Shown in pieces: positions 33,749 through 42,057 of a DNA stretch of 64,000 nucleotides. The notes beneath the pieces were generated by a model. It was given only the letters and a program-made list of their open reading frames with translations, made no database searches and was not told the DNA's origin. Made by a program: the position numbers and the translations under genes. The stretch spans positions 186,001 through 250,000 of the forward strand of contig JBDSDD010000037.1 of the NCBI GenBank assembly GCA_039920745.1. Reading direction: 5' to 3'. Origin of the DNA: Scleromatobacter sp039920745. GTDB taxonomy: Bacteria; Pseudomonadota; Gammaproteobacteria; Burkholderiales; Burkholderiaceae_C. Within the stretch, counting starts at the first letter, position 1. Every line of letters starts with the position of its first letter.

Positions 33749-35029
33749 ATGAAGTTGATTCGCAGCGTTTCGGCCGTGCTGGCCACGTTGGCTCTGGGGC
33801 TCGGTTCGACCGTGGCACAGGCTGGCGTCCTCAACATCAGTTTCGGCGCAGAAGAGAACTCGCAGCGCGAGGCCCTCAAGACGCTCGTCAGCGATTTCAA
33901 GGCGGCCAATCCGGACGTCGACGTGCACCTGGTGGTGCAGGACCTGCCGACGTACCGCAAGGGGTTGCCCGGCACGCTGGACGGCGAGGCCGCGCCCGAC
34001 GTCTTCAACTGGTACGCCGGCGACCAGTTGCGCATGATGGCGCAGCGCGGCGAGCTCGACGACCTCAGCGACCTGTGGAAGGCCAACACCTGGTGGAACA
34101 CGTTCCCCAGCGCGGCCATCACGGTCGGCGGCCGCCAATACGCCCTGCCGTATCAGTACTACCCCTGGGGCCTGTTCACGCGCCGCGACGTGCTCGAGCG
34201 CGCTGGCATCCACGAGCCGCCGCATGACCTGAGCGCGATCATGACCGCCTGCTCCAAGCTGCGCAAAGCCGGTTTCACGCCGATCGCCCTGGGCGCCAAG
34301 GACGGCTGGGCCCTGGCCGCGTGGTTCGACTTCATCGACATGCGCGCCAACGGCTACGAGTACCACCAGCAACTGCTGGAGGGCAAGGCCACGTACAACG
34401 ACAGCAACGTGCGTCGCGCGTTCGCGCTGTGGAAGCAGCTGATCGACGCCAAGTGCTTCGACCCGGCCGCGCTGTCCGTCGACGAGCACAACGCCGAGGC
34501 CCAGCTCTACGGCGGACGCGCCGGCATGCTGCTGATGGGCACCGTCGCCAGCGCCAGCTTCCCCGAGATCGTGCGCCCCGTCATCGACTACCAGCGCTTC
34601 CCGGCGATCGACAGCGGCCAGGCCGCCGCCGAGGCCGCGCCGACCGACACCTTCCAGGTCGCTGCGCGCGCCCGCAACAAGGCCGACGCCCGCCGCTTCC
34701 TGAAATTCGCCAGCAGCAGCGCGGCCAGCGCCAAGCTCGCCAAGGCCTCGGGCTCGTTCCCCACCAACAAGTTCGCGCCGGTTGCCGGCACGGTGCTCGA
34801 CCTGACCTCCTACAAGGTGCTGACCGACGCCAAGACCAACCTGGTGCAGGGCTACGACCGCGACGTGCCGGCCGACATGGCCGCCGCCGGCATCAAGGGT
34901 TTCCAGGAGTTCTTCGCCCGGCCCGACCAGATGTATGCGGTGATGAACCGCCTCGACGCGACGCGCGGCACCGCCTACGCCGCCGTGGCCGACGCACCGG
35001 CCGCGCCGGCCAAGAGCCGCAAGAACTGA
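33749..35029 (+). CDS. ABC transporter substrate-binding protein, sugar type (orphan)
   Basis: The 426-aa protein has a signal peptide (MKLIRSVSAVLATLALGLGSTVAQA) and the fold of family 1 extracellular binding proteins: LNISFGAEENSQREALKTLVSDFKAANPDVDV near the start, GEAAPDVFNWYAGDQLRMMAQ, and ITVGGRQYALPYQYYPWGLFTRRDVLERAG. It should bind a mono- or oligosaccharide in the periplasm. No permease or ATPase gene follows: the next genes are a VOC protein and a WYL regulator. TAAGGGA before ATG 33749 is the ribosome site. Confidence 0.9.
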   Translation: MKLIRSVSAVLATLALGLGSTVAQAGVLNISFGAEENSQREALKTLVSDFKAANPDVDVHLVVQDLPTYRKGLPGTLDGEAAPDVFNWYAGDQLRMMAQRGELDDLSDLWKANTWWNTFPSAAITVGGRQYALPYQYYPWGLFTRRDVLERAGIHEPPHDLSAIMTACSKLRKAGFTPIALGAKDGWALAAWFDFIDMRANGYEYHQQLLEGKATYNDSNVRRAFALWKQLIDAKCFDPAALSVDEHNAEAQLYGGRAGMLLMGTVASASFPEIVRPVIDYQRFPAIDSGQAAAEAAPTDTFQVAARARNKADARRFLKFASSSAASAKLAKASGSFPTNKFAPVAGTVLDLTSYKVLTDAKTNLVQGYDRDVPADMAAAGIKGFQEFFARPDQMYAVMNRLDATRGTAYAAVADAPAAPAKSRKN

Positions 35030-35108
35030 CGGTCCGCGCAAGGCTGCTGACACCACGTTGTCAGCAGCCCCTGTGCACCATGGCGTCCTCTCCAACGAAA
35101 GGACTGCC

Positions 35109-35489
35109 ATGTCGCGAAGCGCCATCCACTGGTTCGAAATCCCCGTCGCCGACATCGACCGCGCCCAGCACTTCTACGAGACGCTGCTCGCCAAGTCCCT
35201 GCGCCGCGAGGAGATGGGGCCGCAGACGCTGGCCGTGTTTCCGTATGACGACGGCCAGGGCATCGGCGGCGCGCTTCTGAAGAGCGCCACTGCGCCGGCG
35301 CCCGGCACCGACGGCGCCCTGATCTACCTGAACGCCAGCCCGTCGCTCGACGCGGTGCTATCGCGCGCCAGCGAACTCGGTGCCGAGGTGCTGCTGCCCA
35401 AGCTGGCGTTGCCGCGCAACATCGGCTTCATTGCGCAGATCGTCGATTGCGAGGGCAATCGGATCGGCTTGCACTCGCCCACTGCCTAA
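35109..35489 (+). CDS. VOC family (glyoxalase-like) protein
   Basis: The 126-aa protein is one vicinal-oxygen-chelate module: IHWFEIPVADIDRAQHFYETLL at the N-terminus, GGALLKSATAPAPGTDGALIYLNA in the middle and GFIAQIVDCEGNRIGLHSP at the end, with the metal-binding His and Glu in the usual strands. The reaction is unknown. It is 9 bp upstream of the WYL regulator gene and in the same operon; pairs of VOC protein and YafY-type regulator are frequent in proteobacteria. Confidence 0.88.
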   Translation: MSRSAIHWFEIPVADIDRAQHFYETLLAKSLRREEMGPQTLAVFPYDDGQGIGGALLKSATAPAPGTDGALIYLNASPSLDAVLSRASELGAEVLLPKLALPRNIGFIAQIVDCEGNRIGLHSPTA

Positions 35490-35498
35490 ACTGGGCGC

Positions 35499-36203
35499 AT
35501 GCGCCGTGCCGATCGCCTCTTCCGTCTCGTCCAGCTGCTGCGGGGGCGACGCCTGTCGACGGCCGCATGGCTGGCCGAGAAGCTGGAGGTGTCGGCGCGC
35601 ACGGTCTACCGCGACGTGGCCGACCTGCAGGCACAGGGCGTGCCGATCGATGGCGAGGCCGGCGTCGGCTACCGGCTTGTCGGCGGGTTCGACCTGCCGC
35701 CGCTGATGTTCACGACGCTCGAGGCCCAGGCGCTGGTCGCCGCCGTCCGGCTGGCGCAGAGTCGGCTGGACCGCGAACTGGCGGTCGCGGCCGAGGATGC
35801 GCTGCTCAAGATCATCGGCGTGTTGTCACCGGCCGCACGTGCCGCCGCGGAATCACTGCCGCTGTACGCCGCGCCGTGGGCCGCCGACCCGGCCAGCGCC
35901 GAGCGCCTCGGGCGACTGCGCGACGCCGCCTCGACCCGGCGCCGCATCCGCTTCGACTACGAGGACGCGCAGGGCGCGGCCACCTCGCGCGTCGCGCGAC
36001 CGCTGGCCTGCTACCACTGGCAATCGGTGTGGACACTGGCGGCCTGGTGCGAGCACCGCACGGACTTCCGCAGCTTCCGCCTCGACCGCATGCACACGCT
36101 GGACGTGCTGGACGACGTTTTCCGCGACGAGCCCGGCCGCACGCTGCCCGACTTCCTGCGCCACGTGAAGAGCGAGCGCCAGGCGCCACGAACCACCCCC
36201 TAG
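35499..36203 (+). CDS. YafY/PafC-type transcriptional regulator with WYL domain
   Basis: The 234-aa protein has an N-terminal winged HTH (ADRLFRLVQLLRGRRLSTAAWLAEKLEVSARTVYRDVADLQAQGVPIDGE) and a C-terminal WYL domain (RIRFDYEDAQGAATSRVARPLACYHWQSVWTLAAWCEHR, with RSFRLDRM), which binds small ligands or nucleic acid. It is expected to regulate the adjacent VOC gene. Its stop TAG overlaps the left end of a 42-bp perfect palindrome. Confidence 0.92.
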   Translation: MRRADRLFRLVQLLRGRRLSTAAWLAEKLEVSARTVYRDVADLQAQGVPIDGEAGVGYRLVGGFDLPPLMFTTLEAQALVAAVRLAQSRLDRELAVAAEDALLKIIGVLSPAARAAAESLPLYAAPWAADPASAERLGRLRDAASTRRRIRFDYEDAQGAATSRVARPLACYHWQSVWTLAAWCEHRTDFRSFRLDRMHTLDVLDDVFRDEPGRTLPDFLRHVKSERQAPRTTP

Positions 36204-36243
36204 ATGTAAAGCTCCCTTTCCATGGAAAGGGAGCTTTACATCT
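36202..36243. repeat. 42-bp perfect palindrome
   Basis: Every base from 36202 to 36243 pairs about the centre at 36222/36223 (centre TTTCCATGGAAA; outer ends AGATGTAAAG and CTTTACATCT). It starts inside the stop codon of the WYL gene and lies 52 bp before the membrane-protein/XRE operon. There is no T-run, so it is not a typical terminator. Confidence 0.95.
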
Positions 36244-36262
36244 CGTTCGAACGTCTCCACAA

Positions 36263-36280
36263 TGGAAAGCATCCTTTCCA
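36263..36280. promoter_or_regulatory. dyad related to the 42-bp palindrome
   Basis: TGGAAAG-catc-CTTTCCA, a perfect 7-bp dyad 15 bp before the start of the membrane protein gene. It reuses the TGGAAAG/CTTTCCA half-sites at the centre of the large palindrome, so both may be bound by one regulator, plausibly the XRE protein at 36670. Confidence 0.6.
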
Positions 36281-36295
36281 CATGGGCGTTTCGAG

Positions 36296-36673
36296 ATGAA
36301 AAGCAAACAGTACGTCATCGAGCTCTCGGCCACGCTGGCCGTCTACATCGCGATGCTCGTCGGCTCCATCCTGCTGCTCACGCACGTCGACGTCGCACGC
36401 CCCTGGCGCGACCTGGTGGCGCTGAGCCCGATGATTCCCGCCGCCACGATGGCCTGGATCATCCTGCGCGAGCTGCGCCGCATGGACGAGCTGCAGCGCC
36501 GCATCCAGCTGGAGGCGCTCGGCTTCTCGTTCGCCGCCACGGCGATCCTCACCTTTTCCTACGGTTTCCTCGAGGGCCTGGGCTATCCGAAGCTGTCGAT
36601 GTTCACGGTGTGGCCGATCTTGGCCACGTTGTGGGCTGTCGGCCTCGTGATGGCGCGCAGGCGCTACCAATGA
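36296..36673 (+). CDS. four-helix membrane protein paired with an XRE regulator
   Basis: The 125-aa protein has four hydrophobic helices (about residues 10-30, 43-58, 75-95 and 103-120), with a charged middle loop LRELRRMDELQRRIQLEA. Small membrane proteins of this layout occur in front of tiny XRE regulators in many proteobacteria; the family has no assigned function. Its stop overlaps the regulator start (ATGA). Confidence 0.8.
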   Translation: MKSKQYVIELSATLAVYIAMLVGSILLLTHVDVARPWRDLVALSPMIPAATMAWIILRELRRMDELQRRIQLEALGFSFAATAILTFSYGFLEGLGYPKLSMFTVWPILATLWAVGLVMARRRYQ

Positions 36674-36864
36674 AAAACCGCCTGCGTGAACTGCGCACCG
36701 AGCGAGGCTGGTCCCAGACCGAGCTCGGCGAGCGCCTCGGCGTGTCGCGGCAAACCGTCAACGCGATCGAGAACGAACGCTACGACCCCAGCCTGCCGCT
36801 CGCCTTCGTGATCGCCAAAGCCTTCCAGCTTCCGATCGAGCAACTCTTCTTCGAGGACAAATGA
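36670..36864 (+). CDS. small XRE-type helix-turn-helix regulator
   Basis: The 64-aa protein is just one HTH domain: RLRELRTERGWSQTELGERLGVSRQTVNAIENERYDPSLPLAFVIAKAF, followed by QLPIEQLFFEDK. Same architecture as YgzD/YozG-type minimal repressors. ATGA overlap with the membrane protein gene and a 1-nt gap to the hydrolase gene make one operon. The palindromic sites at 36202 and 36263 are its probable operators. Confidence 0.92.
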   Translation: MKNRLRELRTERGWSQTELGERLGVSRQTVNAIENERYDPSLPLAFVIAKAFQLPIEQLFFEDK

Positions 36865-36865
36865 C

Positions 36866-37786
36866 ATGGCCAACTTCTTCATGCCGCTGCTGCGGCAAGC
36901 CGCTGCTTTTGCCCGTCGCCACTTCTGCACCGTGCCGATGCGCTTCGCCATCATCGTGGGCATCGTCGTGGCCAATACCAGCTCGTCGCACGCCGCCACG
37001 CCGTTCGAGGTGCGCGTCACCGGCACCGGGCCGGACGTCCTGCTGATCCCCGGCCTGGCGTCGTCCGGCGCCGTCTGGGACGACACCGTCGAGCAGCTGT
37101 GCAAGGCGCGCCGCTGCCACGTGTTCACGCTGGCCGGCTTCGCCGGCGTGCCGGCTCAATCAGGCCCGCTGCTGGACAACGTGGACGCCGCACTGGCCGC
37201 CTACATCGAACAGCAGCACCTGAAGGCGCCGATCGTCATTGGCCACAGCCTGGGCGGCTTCGTGGCGCTGCGCCTGGCGATCGCGCATCCCGCGGACGTC
37301 GGCAAGCTGGTGATCGTCGACGCACTGCCTGCCCTCGGCGCGGTACGCATGGACAGCGCCACGCCGCAGCAGCTGCACGACTTCGCGCCGCAGATGCGCG
37401 CGCAGCTGATGGCTCAGGATCCAGCCGCCTACGCCGCGGGCCAGGCGCAGCAGATCGCGACGATGGTCAGCGCGCCCGCGGACGTGGCACGCGTGCAGGC
37501 CTGGGGCCGGCAGTCCGATCGGGTCGCCGTGATCTCCGCGATGACCGACATGATCGGCCTCGACCTGCGCCCGCAACTGGCCAGCGTCAAGGCGCCCACG
37601 CTGGTGATGGGCTCGTGGATTGCGTACAAGGACGTCAGCACGATGGCGCAGTCGCGCGCCGTCTACGAACGCCAGTACAAGCCGCTCGTCGGCGTGCAGA
37701 TCGCGATGTCACCCACCGCACGTCACTTCATCATGCTGGACGATCCGAAGTGGTTCGAGACGACGCTGGAGACGTTCATCCAGTGA
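36866..37786 (+). CDS. exported alpha/beta hydrolase
   Basis: The 306-aa protein has an N-terminal signal (about residues 1-43, ending SHA-AT) and an alpha/beta hydrolase core: VLLIPGLASSGAVWDDTV (oxyanion region), nucleophile elbow GHSLGGFVAL near residue 126-135, a later Asp (TLVMGSW region) and catalytic His in SPTARHFIMLDDP near 290. It should be periplasmic. The substrate is unknown. It follows the XRE gene immediately and is probably expressed with it. Confidence 0.87.
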   Translation: MANFFMPLLRQAAAFARRHFCTVPMRFAIIVGIVVANTSSSHAATPFEVRVTGTGPDVLLIPGLASSGAVWDDTVEQLCKARRCHVFTLAGFAGVPAQSGPLLDNVDAALAAYIEQQHLKAPIVIGHSLGGFVALRLAIAHPADVGKLVIVDALPALGAVRMDSATPQQLHDFAPQMRAQLMAQDPAAYAAGQAQQIATMVSAPADVARVQAWGRQSDRVAVISAMTDMIGLDLRPQLASVKAPTLVMGSWIAYKDVSTMAQSRAVYERQYKPLVGVQIAMSPTARHFIMLDDPKWFETTLETFIQ

Positions 37787-37838
37787 GCGAAAGGGCTTGC
37801 GCCAACGCGGGTCGGGGCTCGGCACCTAGACTGCGCGC

Positions 37839-38708
37839 ATGCCGTTGACCCACTTGCTGCTCGCCCTCGCCGTCGTCGCGGTCTGGGGCACGAACTTCGT
37901 CGTCATCCGCCTGGGCCTCGACAGCTTCGCGCCCTACACGTTCGCGGCCCTGCGCTACACGTTCTCGTTCCTGCCTTTCATCTTCTTCATCCCGAAACCG
38001 GCGATGAGCTGGGGCAAGCTGGCCGCGTTCGGCGCGCTGATCGGCGTCGGTCAGTTCGGGCTGCTGTTCTGGGCCATGCGCTCGGACATCTCGCCAGGCC
38101 TCGCGTCGCTGGTGATCCAGTCGCAGGTGTTCTTCACCATCGCGCTGTCGGCGCTGATGCATCGGGACCGGCTGAAGGTGCTGCAGTGGCCGGCTTTCGC
38201 GCTGGCCATCGGCGGGCTCGCGATCGTCGCGACGCACGTCTCCACGCAGGCCGGCGTGACGGCCTTCGGCATCGCGCTGGTGATCGGCGCGGCCGTCGCG
38301 TGGGCCGTGTGCAACCTGATCGCCCGAGCGGCGGGCAAGGTCGACGCGCTGGGCTTCATGGTCTGGTCGAGCCCGTTCGCGGCCGCGCCGCTGTGGATCA
38401 TCAGCCTGCTGCAGAACGGCCCGCAGCAGATCGGCCACTCGCTGGCGCAGGCGGGCTTCGTCGCCTGGCTGGCAGTGGCCTGGCAGGCGATCGGCAACAC
38501 GCTGTTCGGCTATGGTGTGTGGAACTGGCTGCTGGCGCGCCACGCCCCGTCCACCGTCACGCCGACGGCACTGCTCGTGCCGGTCTTCGGCATGACGGCC
38601 TCGGCGCTGGCGCTGCACGAAGGCCTGCCGATGTGGAAGCTGGGCGCTGCGGCGCTGGTGATGGGGGGACTGGCGATGAACCTGCTGGCGACGCGCCAGC
38701 GGAGCTAG
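37839..38708 (+). CDS. EamA/DMT superfamily transporter
   Basis: The 289-aa protein has ten predicted membrane helices in two EamA repeats, starting LLLALAVVAVWGTNFVVIRLGLDSFAPYTFAALRY, the typical opening of drug/metabolite transporters. Related members export amino acids or other metabolites. Its stop TAG overlaps the TAG of the convergent TPR gene (CTAG, 38705-38708). It is separated by 52 bp from the hydrolase and may have its own promoter. Confidence 0.9.
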   Translation: MPLTHLLLALAVVAVWGTNFVVIRLGLDSFAPYTFAALRYTFSFLPFIFFIPKPAMSWGKLAAFGALIGVGQFGLLFWAMRSDISPGLASLVIQSQVFFTIALSALMHRDRLKVLQWPAFALAIGGLAIVATHVSTQAGVTAFGIALVIGAAVAWAVCNLIARAAGKVDALGFMVWSSPFAAAPLWIISLLQNGPQQIGHSLAQAGFVAWLAVAWQAIGNTLFGYGVWNWLLARHAPSTVTPTALLVPVFGMTASALALHEGLPMWKLGAAALVMGGLAMNLLATRQRS

Positions 38709-40096
38709 GCGATCGCGACTTTGAGCTTGCCGGCCCAGTGACGGGTCAGCGGCGTCACCGGCTTGGCGAGGCAGCGCTCGTTGAGCACCGCGCGGCCGAC
38801 GTGCGACAGCTTGCTGGCGGCGGCGCAGTGCATCAGCGTCTGCGCGACGAGATCGCGCCGCACGTGGCTGCCGCCCAGGCGCGCGGCCGATTCGTGCACC
38901 AGGTACAGCCCGCGCACGGCGGCGTCCGACTCGCCCCGCTCGGACGCCAGCAGCGCGCGCATCAACGGCAGGCCCAGGTCGCGCGCCACGGCATGGTTGC
39001 TGCGCGCGCCTTCCTCGGCGCGCATCACGCGCTCGGCGCAGCGCGCCACCCAGCCTTCGGCCTGCGCGCGCTCGCCAGCGCCCAGCATCGCGAGCACCAC
39101 GTGCCAGTCGGTGAACGCGTGCACGCCGGCCTGCTCCGGGTCGGGCACCCAGCGTTGCAGCAAATCCTTGAACAGCGCGTCGACCTCGACGTCCATCACG
39201 CGCAAGCGCCAGTAGAGCGCCGCAGCGTCCACGCACTGCAGGCCGTGGGTCAGCGCCGTTCCGGACAGGTGGGTGTCGACCAGCCGCAGCGCGCCGTTGA
39301 CGTCCAGCGCCTCCAGGCGGAACAGCGCCAGGTGCCACCACAAGTGGCTCGCGAAGCGCGTGCCGTCGATCCAGCCGGCCTGCTGCTGGCGCAGCCAGGT
39401 CGCGCCGTCGTCGAAGCGGCCCTGCATCTCCATCGCGTGCGTGACCGCGTGCACGGCCCACGGCACGCGCGCAGGCGCCTGCGGGTCGGCACACTGCTCC
39501 TGCGCGAGCGCGATCGCCCGCCGACCCAGGTCTTCGGCCAGTGGCAACTGGTGGCATTCGGCCAGGCCGAACGCATACAGGCCCAGCACGCAAGGGAACA
39601 GCGGGTCGTCGTCGTCCCACTCGGGCAGCGCCCGCGCCGGACGCAGCCGCATGCTGGTCGAGTCGCCACGGGCATGGTCCCACTGGTGCGCCCAGTGCAG
39701 CGCGAGTGCGTCGCGCGGGAACTCCAGCAGCAGGTCGTCCCAGATGCGCAGCGCGGCCGAAACGCGACCATCCTGCAGCTTGCCCAACGCCTCCAGATGC
39801 GCGCGCTCGCGCGCGGTCGCGCGAGACGCGAGCGCGGCCGCCGACTCGAGCAGTTCGCGCGCGGCGGCGCGATCGTCAGGCTGGTTCAGCCCGAGGCGAA
39901 AGCCGGCGTCCAGCAGCAGCGGCAGCGCCCACGCACCGTCGGCCTCGCGCGCGGCCTGCAGTGCGACGCACGGCGTGTCGGCAAAGGTCATCATCTGCCA
40001 CAGCGCCTCGTCCACCCGATCGGCGGCCGCGCGCGAGGCGGTTCCCAGACGCAGTCCGCGCGGGTCTGACAAGAGATGCGCAGATGGACTGGTCAT
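38705..40096 (-). CDS. TPR protein of the TTC38-like type
   Basis: The 463-aa soluble protein consists of helical repeats with the TTC38-like signature blocks: ERAHLEALGKLQDGRVSAALRIWDDLLLEFPRDALALHWAHQWDHARGD (residues about 115-165), FGLAECHQLPLAEDLGRRAIAL (about 195-215) and HAVTHAMEMQGRFDDGATWL (about 235-255). No catalytic motif is known for the family. It stands alone on the minus strand. Confidence 0.82.
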   Translation of the reverse strand: MTSPSAHLLSDPRGLRLGTASRAAADRVDEALWQMMTFADTPCVALQAAREADGAWALPLLLDAGFRLGLNQPDDRAAARELLESAAALASRATARERAHLEALGKLQDGRVSAALRIWDDLLLEFPRDALALHWAHQWDHARGDSTSMRLRPARALPEWDDDDPLFPCVLGLYAFGLAECHQLPLAEDLGRRAIALAQEQCADPQAPARVPWAVHAVTHAMEMQGRFDDGATWLRQQQAGWIDGTRFASHLWWHLALFRLEALDVNGALRLVDTHLSGTALTHGLQCVDAAALYWRLRVMDVEVDALFKDLLQRWVPDPEQAGVHAFTDWHVVLAMLGAGERAQAEGWVARCAERVMRAEEGARSNHAVARDLGLPLMRALLASERGESDAAVRGLYLVHESAARLGGSHVRRDLVAQTLMHCAAASKLSHVGRAVLNERCLAKPVTPLTRHWAGKLKVAIA

Positions 40097-40199
40097 GGGA
40101 ATTTCGCTTCAGCCAGCCACGAAACCGTGCAGGCAATAGCCTTGCCAGCCGCAGCACCGCCCAAGCTCTCGGGAAGCGAGGCTCGCAGCCGAGCCGAAC

Positions 40200-40245
40200 C
40201 GAGCTCCCCCTCGGGGGGCAGCGACCGGAGGGGGCGTGGGGGTCA
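40200..40245 (-). repeat. intergenic repeat family, divergent copy fused to the argC stop
   Basis: On the minus strand it begins TGACCCCCACGCCCCC; that TGA is the argC stop. It contains the CCCCCTCGGGGGG core. Upstream similarity fades, so it is a degenerate member. Confidence 0.6.
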
Positions 40246-41229
40246 AAGTGACAAGCCTTCGGGCAGGCCCAGGTGCAGGTTCATCGTCTGCACCGCAGCC
40301 CCCGACGCGCCCTTGCCGAGGTTGTCGATGCGCGCCATCAGCAGCACCTGGTCGGCGTTGCCGAACACGAACAGGTCGGCGCGCTGGGTGTCGTTGCAGG
40401 CCTGGACGTCGAACGAGCCCTCCGCGAGCACCGCCGGATCGGCCAGCGGCATCACGTTGACGAACTGCTCGTCGGCGTAGCGCGCAACGAGCGCGGCGTG
40501 CACCTTGGCGGCGTCGGAGCCCGCAGCGAGCTGGCGGACGTGGAACGGAATGCTCACCGTCAGGCCCTTGTAGAAGTTGCCGACGATGGGCATGAACACG
40601 GGCGAGCGCGTGAGCAGCGAGCAGCTCCTCATCTCGGGGATGTGCTTGTGCGCGAGGCCCAGCGCGTACGGACGCGGCGCGCTGAGCATGGCGTCGATCT
40701 GGCGCTCGCCGTCCATCTGGCGCGCGTGCCAGCCCTGGTACTGCTCGATCATCTTCTTGCCGCCGCCGGAGTAGCCAGTGATGGACGTCGCCGTGACGTT
40801 GGCATCGGGCGCGACGAGGCCGGCGTCGACCAGCGGGCGCATCAGCAGGATGAACGCGGTGGCGTGGCAGCCAGGGTTGGAGATGCGCTTGGCCGTGCGC
40901 AGCGCGGCGCGCTGGCCCGGCGCGAGCTCGGGCAGGCCATAGACCCAGGTCGGGTCGGTGCGGTGCGCGGTGCTGGCGTCGATCAGGCAGGTGTTCGGGT
41001 TCGTGATCATCTTCGCCGCGGCACGCGAGGCATCGTCGGGCAGGCACAGGAACGCGATGTCGGCAGCGTTGAGCAGACGCGCGCGCTCGGTGTCGTCCTT
41101 GCGCAGATCAGGGGCGATGCGCAGCAGTTCGACGTCGGGGCGGGCGGCAAGCATCTCGTGGATGCGCAGGCCGGTCGTGCCTTCCTGGCCGTCGACGTAG
41201 ACGATGAACTTCTTGGGAGCGGTGCTCAT
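40243..41229 (-). CDS. argC: N-acetyl-gamma-glutamyl-phosphate reductase (short type)
   Basis: Third step of arginine synthesis: NADPH reduction of N-acetylglutamyl phosphate to the semialdehyde. The 328-aa protein belongs to the short (type 2) class: it starts KFIVYVDGQEGTTGLRIHEML instead of GASGYTG, and keeps the active-site Cys in ISNPGCHATAFILL near residue 118 and the His in YALGLAHKHIPEM near 200. It is monocistronic on the minus strand, divergent from the RBBP9-like hydrolase. Confidence 0.93.
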   Translation of the reverse strand: MSTAPKKFIVYVDGQEGTTGLRIHEMLAARPDVELLRIAPDLRKDDTERARLLNAADIAFLCLPDDASRAAAKMITNPNTCLIDASTAHRTDPTWVYGLPELAPGQRAALRTAKRISNPGCHATAFILLMRPLVDAGLVAPDANVTATSITGYSGGGKKMIEQYQGWHARQMDGERQIDAMLSAPRPYALGLAHKHIPEMRSCSLLTRSPVFMPIVGNFYKGLTVSIPFHVRQLAAGSDAAKVHAALVARYADEQFVNVMPLADPAVLAEGSFDVQACNDTQRADLFVFGNADQVLLMARIDNLGKGASGAAVQTMNLHLGLPEGLSL

Positions 41230-41328
41230 GGCGGGATTCTCCGGGTGCTACGGCGGCTTCGAGCCAGCGCGGCAAAATCGTTGCGTGGCGCCTGATCAGG
41301 ACGCCTATTCAAGGCGAAGCATAAGGCA

Positions 41329-41916
41329 ATGACATTACACGACCTCTGTCGCGCTGAAGTTCCCGGACTGCACGTGCTGGTGCTGCCCGGCTGGCAGAAC
41401 TCCGGGCCGTTGCATTGGCAAAGCCGCTGGGAGGCGCTGTACGACGACGTGCGGGTGCAACAGAGCGACTGGATGCACCCGTTGCGCGGCGACTGGATGA
41501 TGCGGCTGGACGAGGCGATCGGCGAGCTCGAGGCGGCCGAAGAATCGCCGCAGGTCGCGCTCGTCGCGCACAGCCTGGGCTGCCAGCTGGTGGCCGCGTG
41601 GGCTGCACATTCGCGCAAGACGGCCCGCGTGCGCGCAGCGCTGCTGGTGGCGCCGCCGGACGTCGAACGCGACGAGTACCGCGCGCCGCTGCACTCGTTC
41701 TCGCCGATCGCGCGCCAGCGCCTTCCGTTCGCGTCGCTCGCCGTGATCAGTTCGGACGACCCGTTCTGCGATCCGGGGCGCGCCTTCGCGATGGCGGCAG
41801 ACTGGGGCAGTCGTACGCTGGATGCCGGCCCACGCGGCCACCTGAACGCCGCTTCGGGGCTCGGCGACTGGCCCGAGGGACGCCAATTGCTGGCCGACCT
41901 GCTCGCCAGCAGATAA
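41329..41916 (+). CDS. RBBP9/YdeN family alpha/beta hydrolase
   Basis: The 195-aa protein has the compact RBBP9 fold: HVLVLPGWQNSGPLHWQSRWE at the start, the Ser nucleophile in LVAHSLGCQLVAAWA near residue 80, Asp in VISSDDPFCD near 140 and His in GPRGHLNAASG near 165. These are serine hydrolases of unknown substrate. In many Burkholderiales a gene of this type lies just before parB, as here. Confidence 0.9.
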   Translation: MTLHDLCRAEVPGLHVLVLPGWQNSGPLHWQSRWEALYDDVRVQQSDWMHPLRGDWMMRLDEAIGELEAAEESPQVALVAHSLGCQLVAAWAAHSRKTARVRAALLVAPPDVERDEYRAPLHSFSPIARQRLPFASLAVISSDDPFCDPGRAFAMAADWGSRTLDAGPRGHLNAASGLGDWPEGRQLLADLLASR

Positions 41917-41968
41917 TCCTCGTTCACTTCCAGCGCCCCCGCCGCTGGCGCCACTCACCCTGCGAGAG

Positions 41969-42054
41969 ATTCAAGGGAGCGACGGATCCGGCTCTGCCGG
42001 GCCGTTCGCGGCCGGCCCCTCGGGGGCAGGGAGCGCCAGCGACCGTGGGCCAAC
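41969..42054 (+). repeat. intergenic repeat family copy ending at parB
   Basis: Starts ATTCAAGGGAGC, contains GGCTCTGCCGGGCC, CCCCTCGGGGGCAGGGAGCGCCAGCG and ends CCGTGGGCCAAC three bases before the parB start. Orientation is inverted relative to the copies that supply stop codons. Confidence 0.8.
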
Positions 42055-42057
42055 AAT

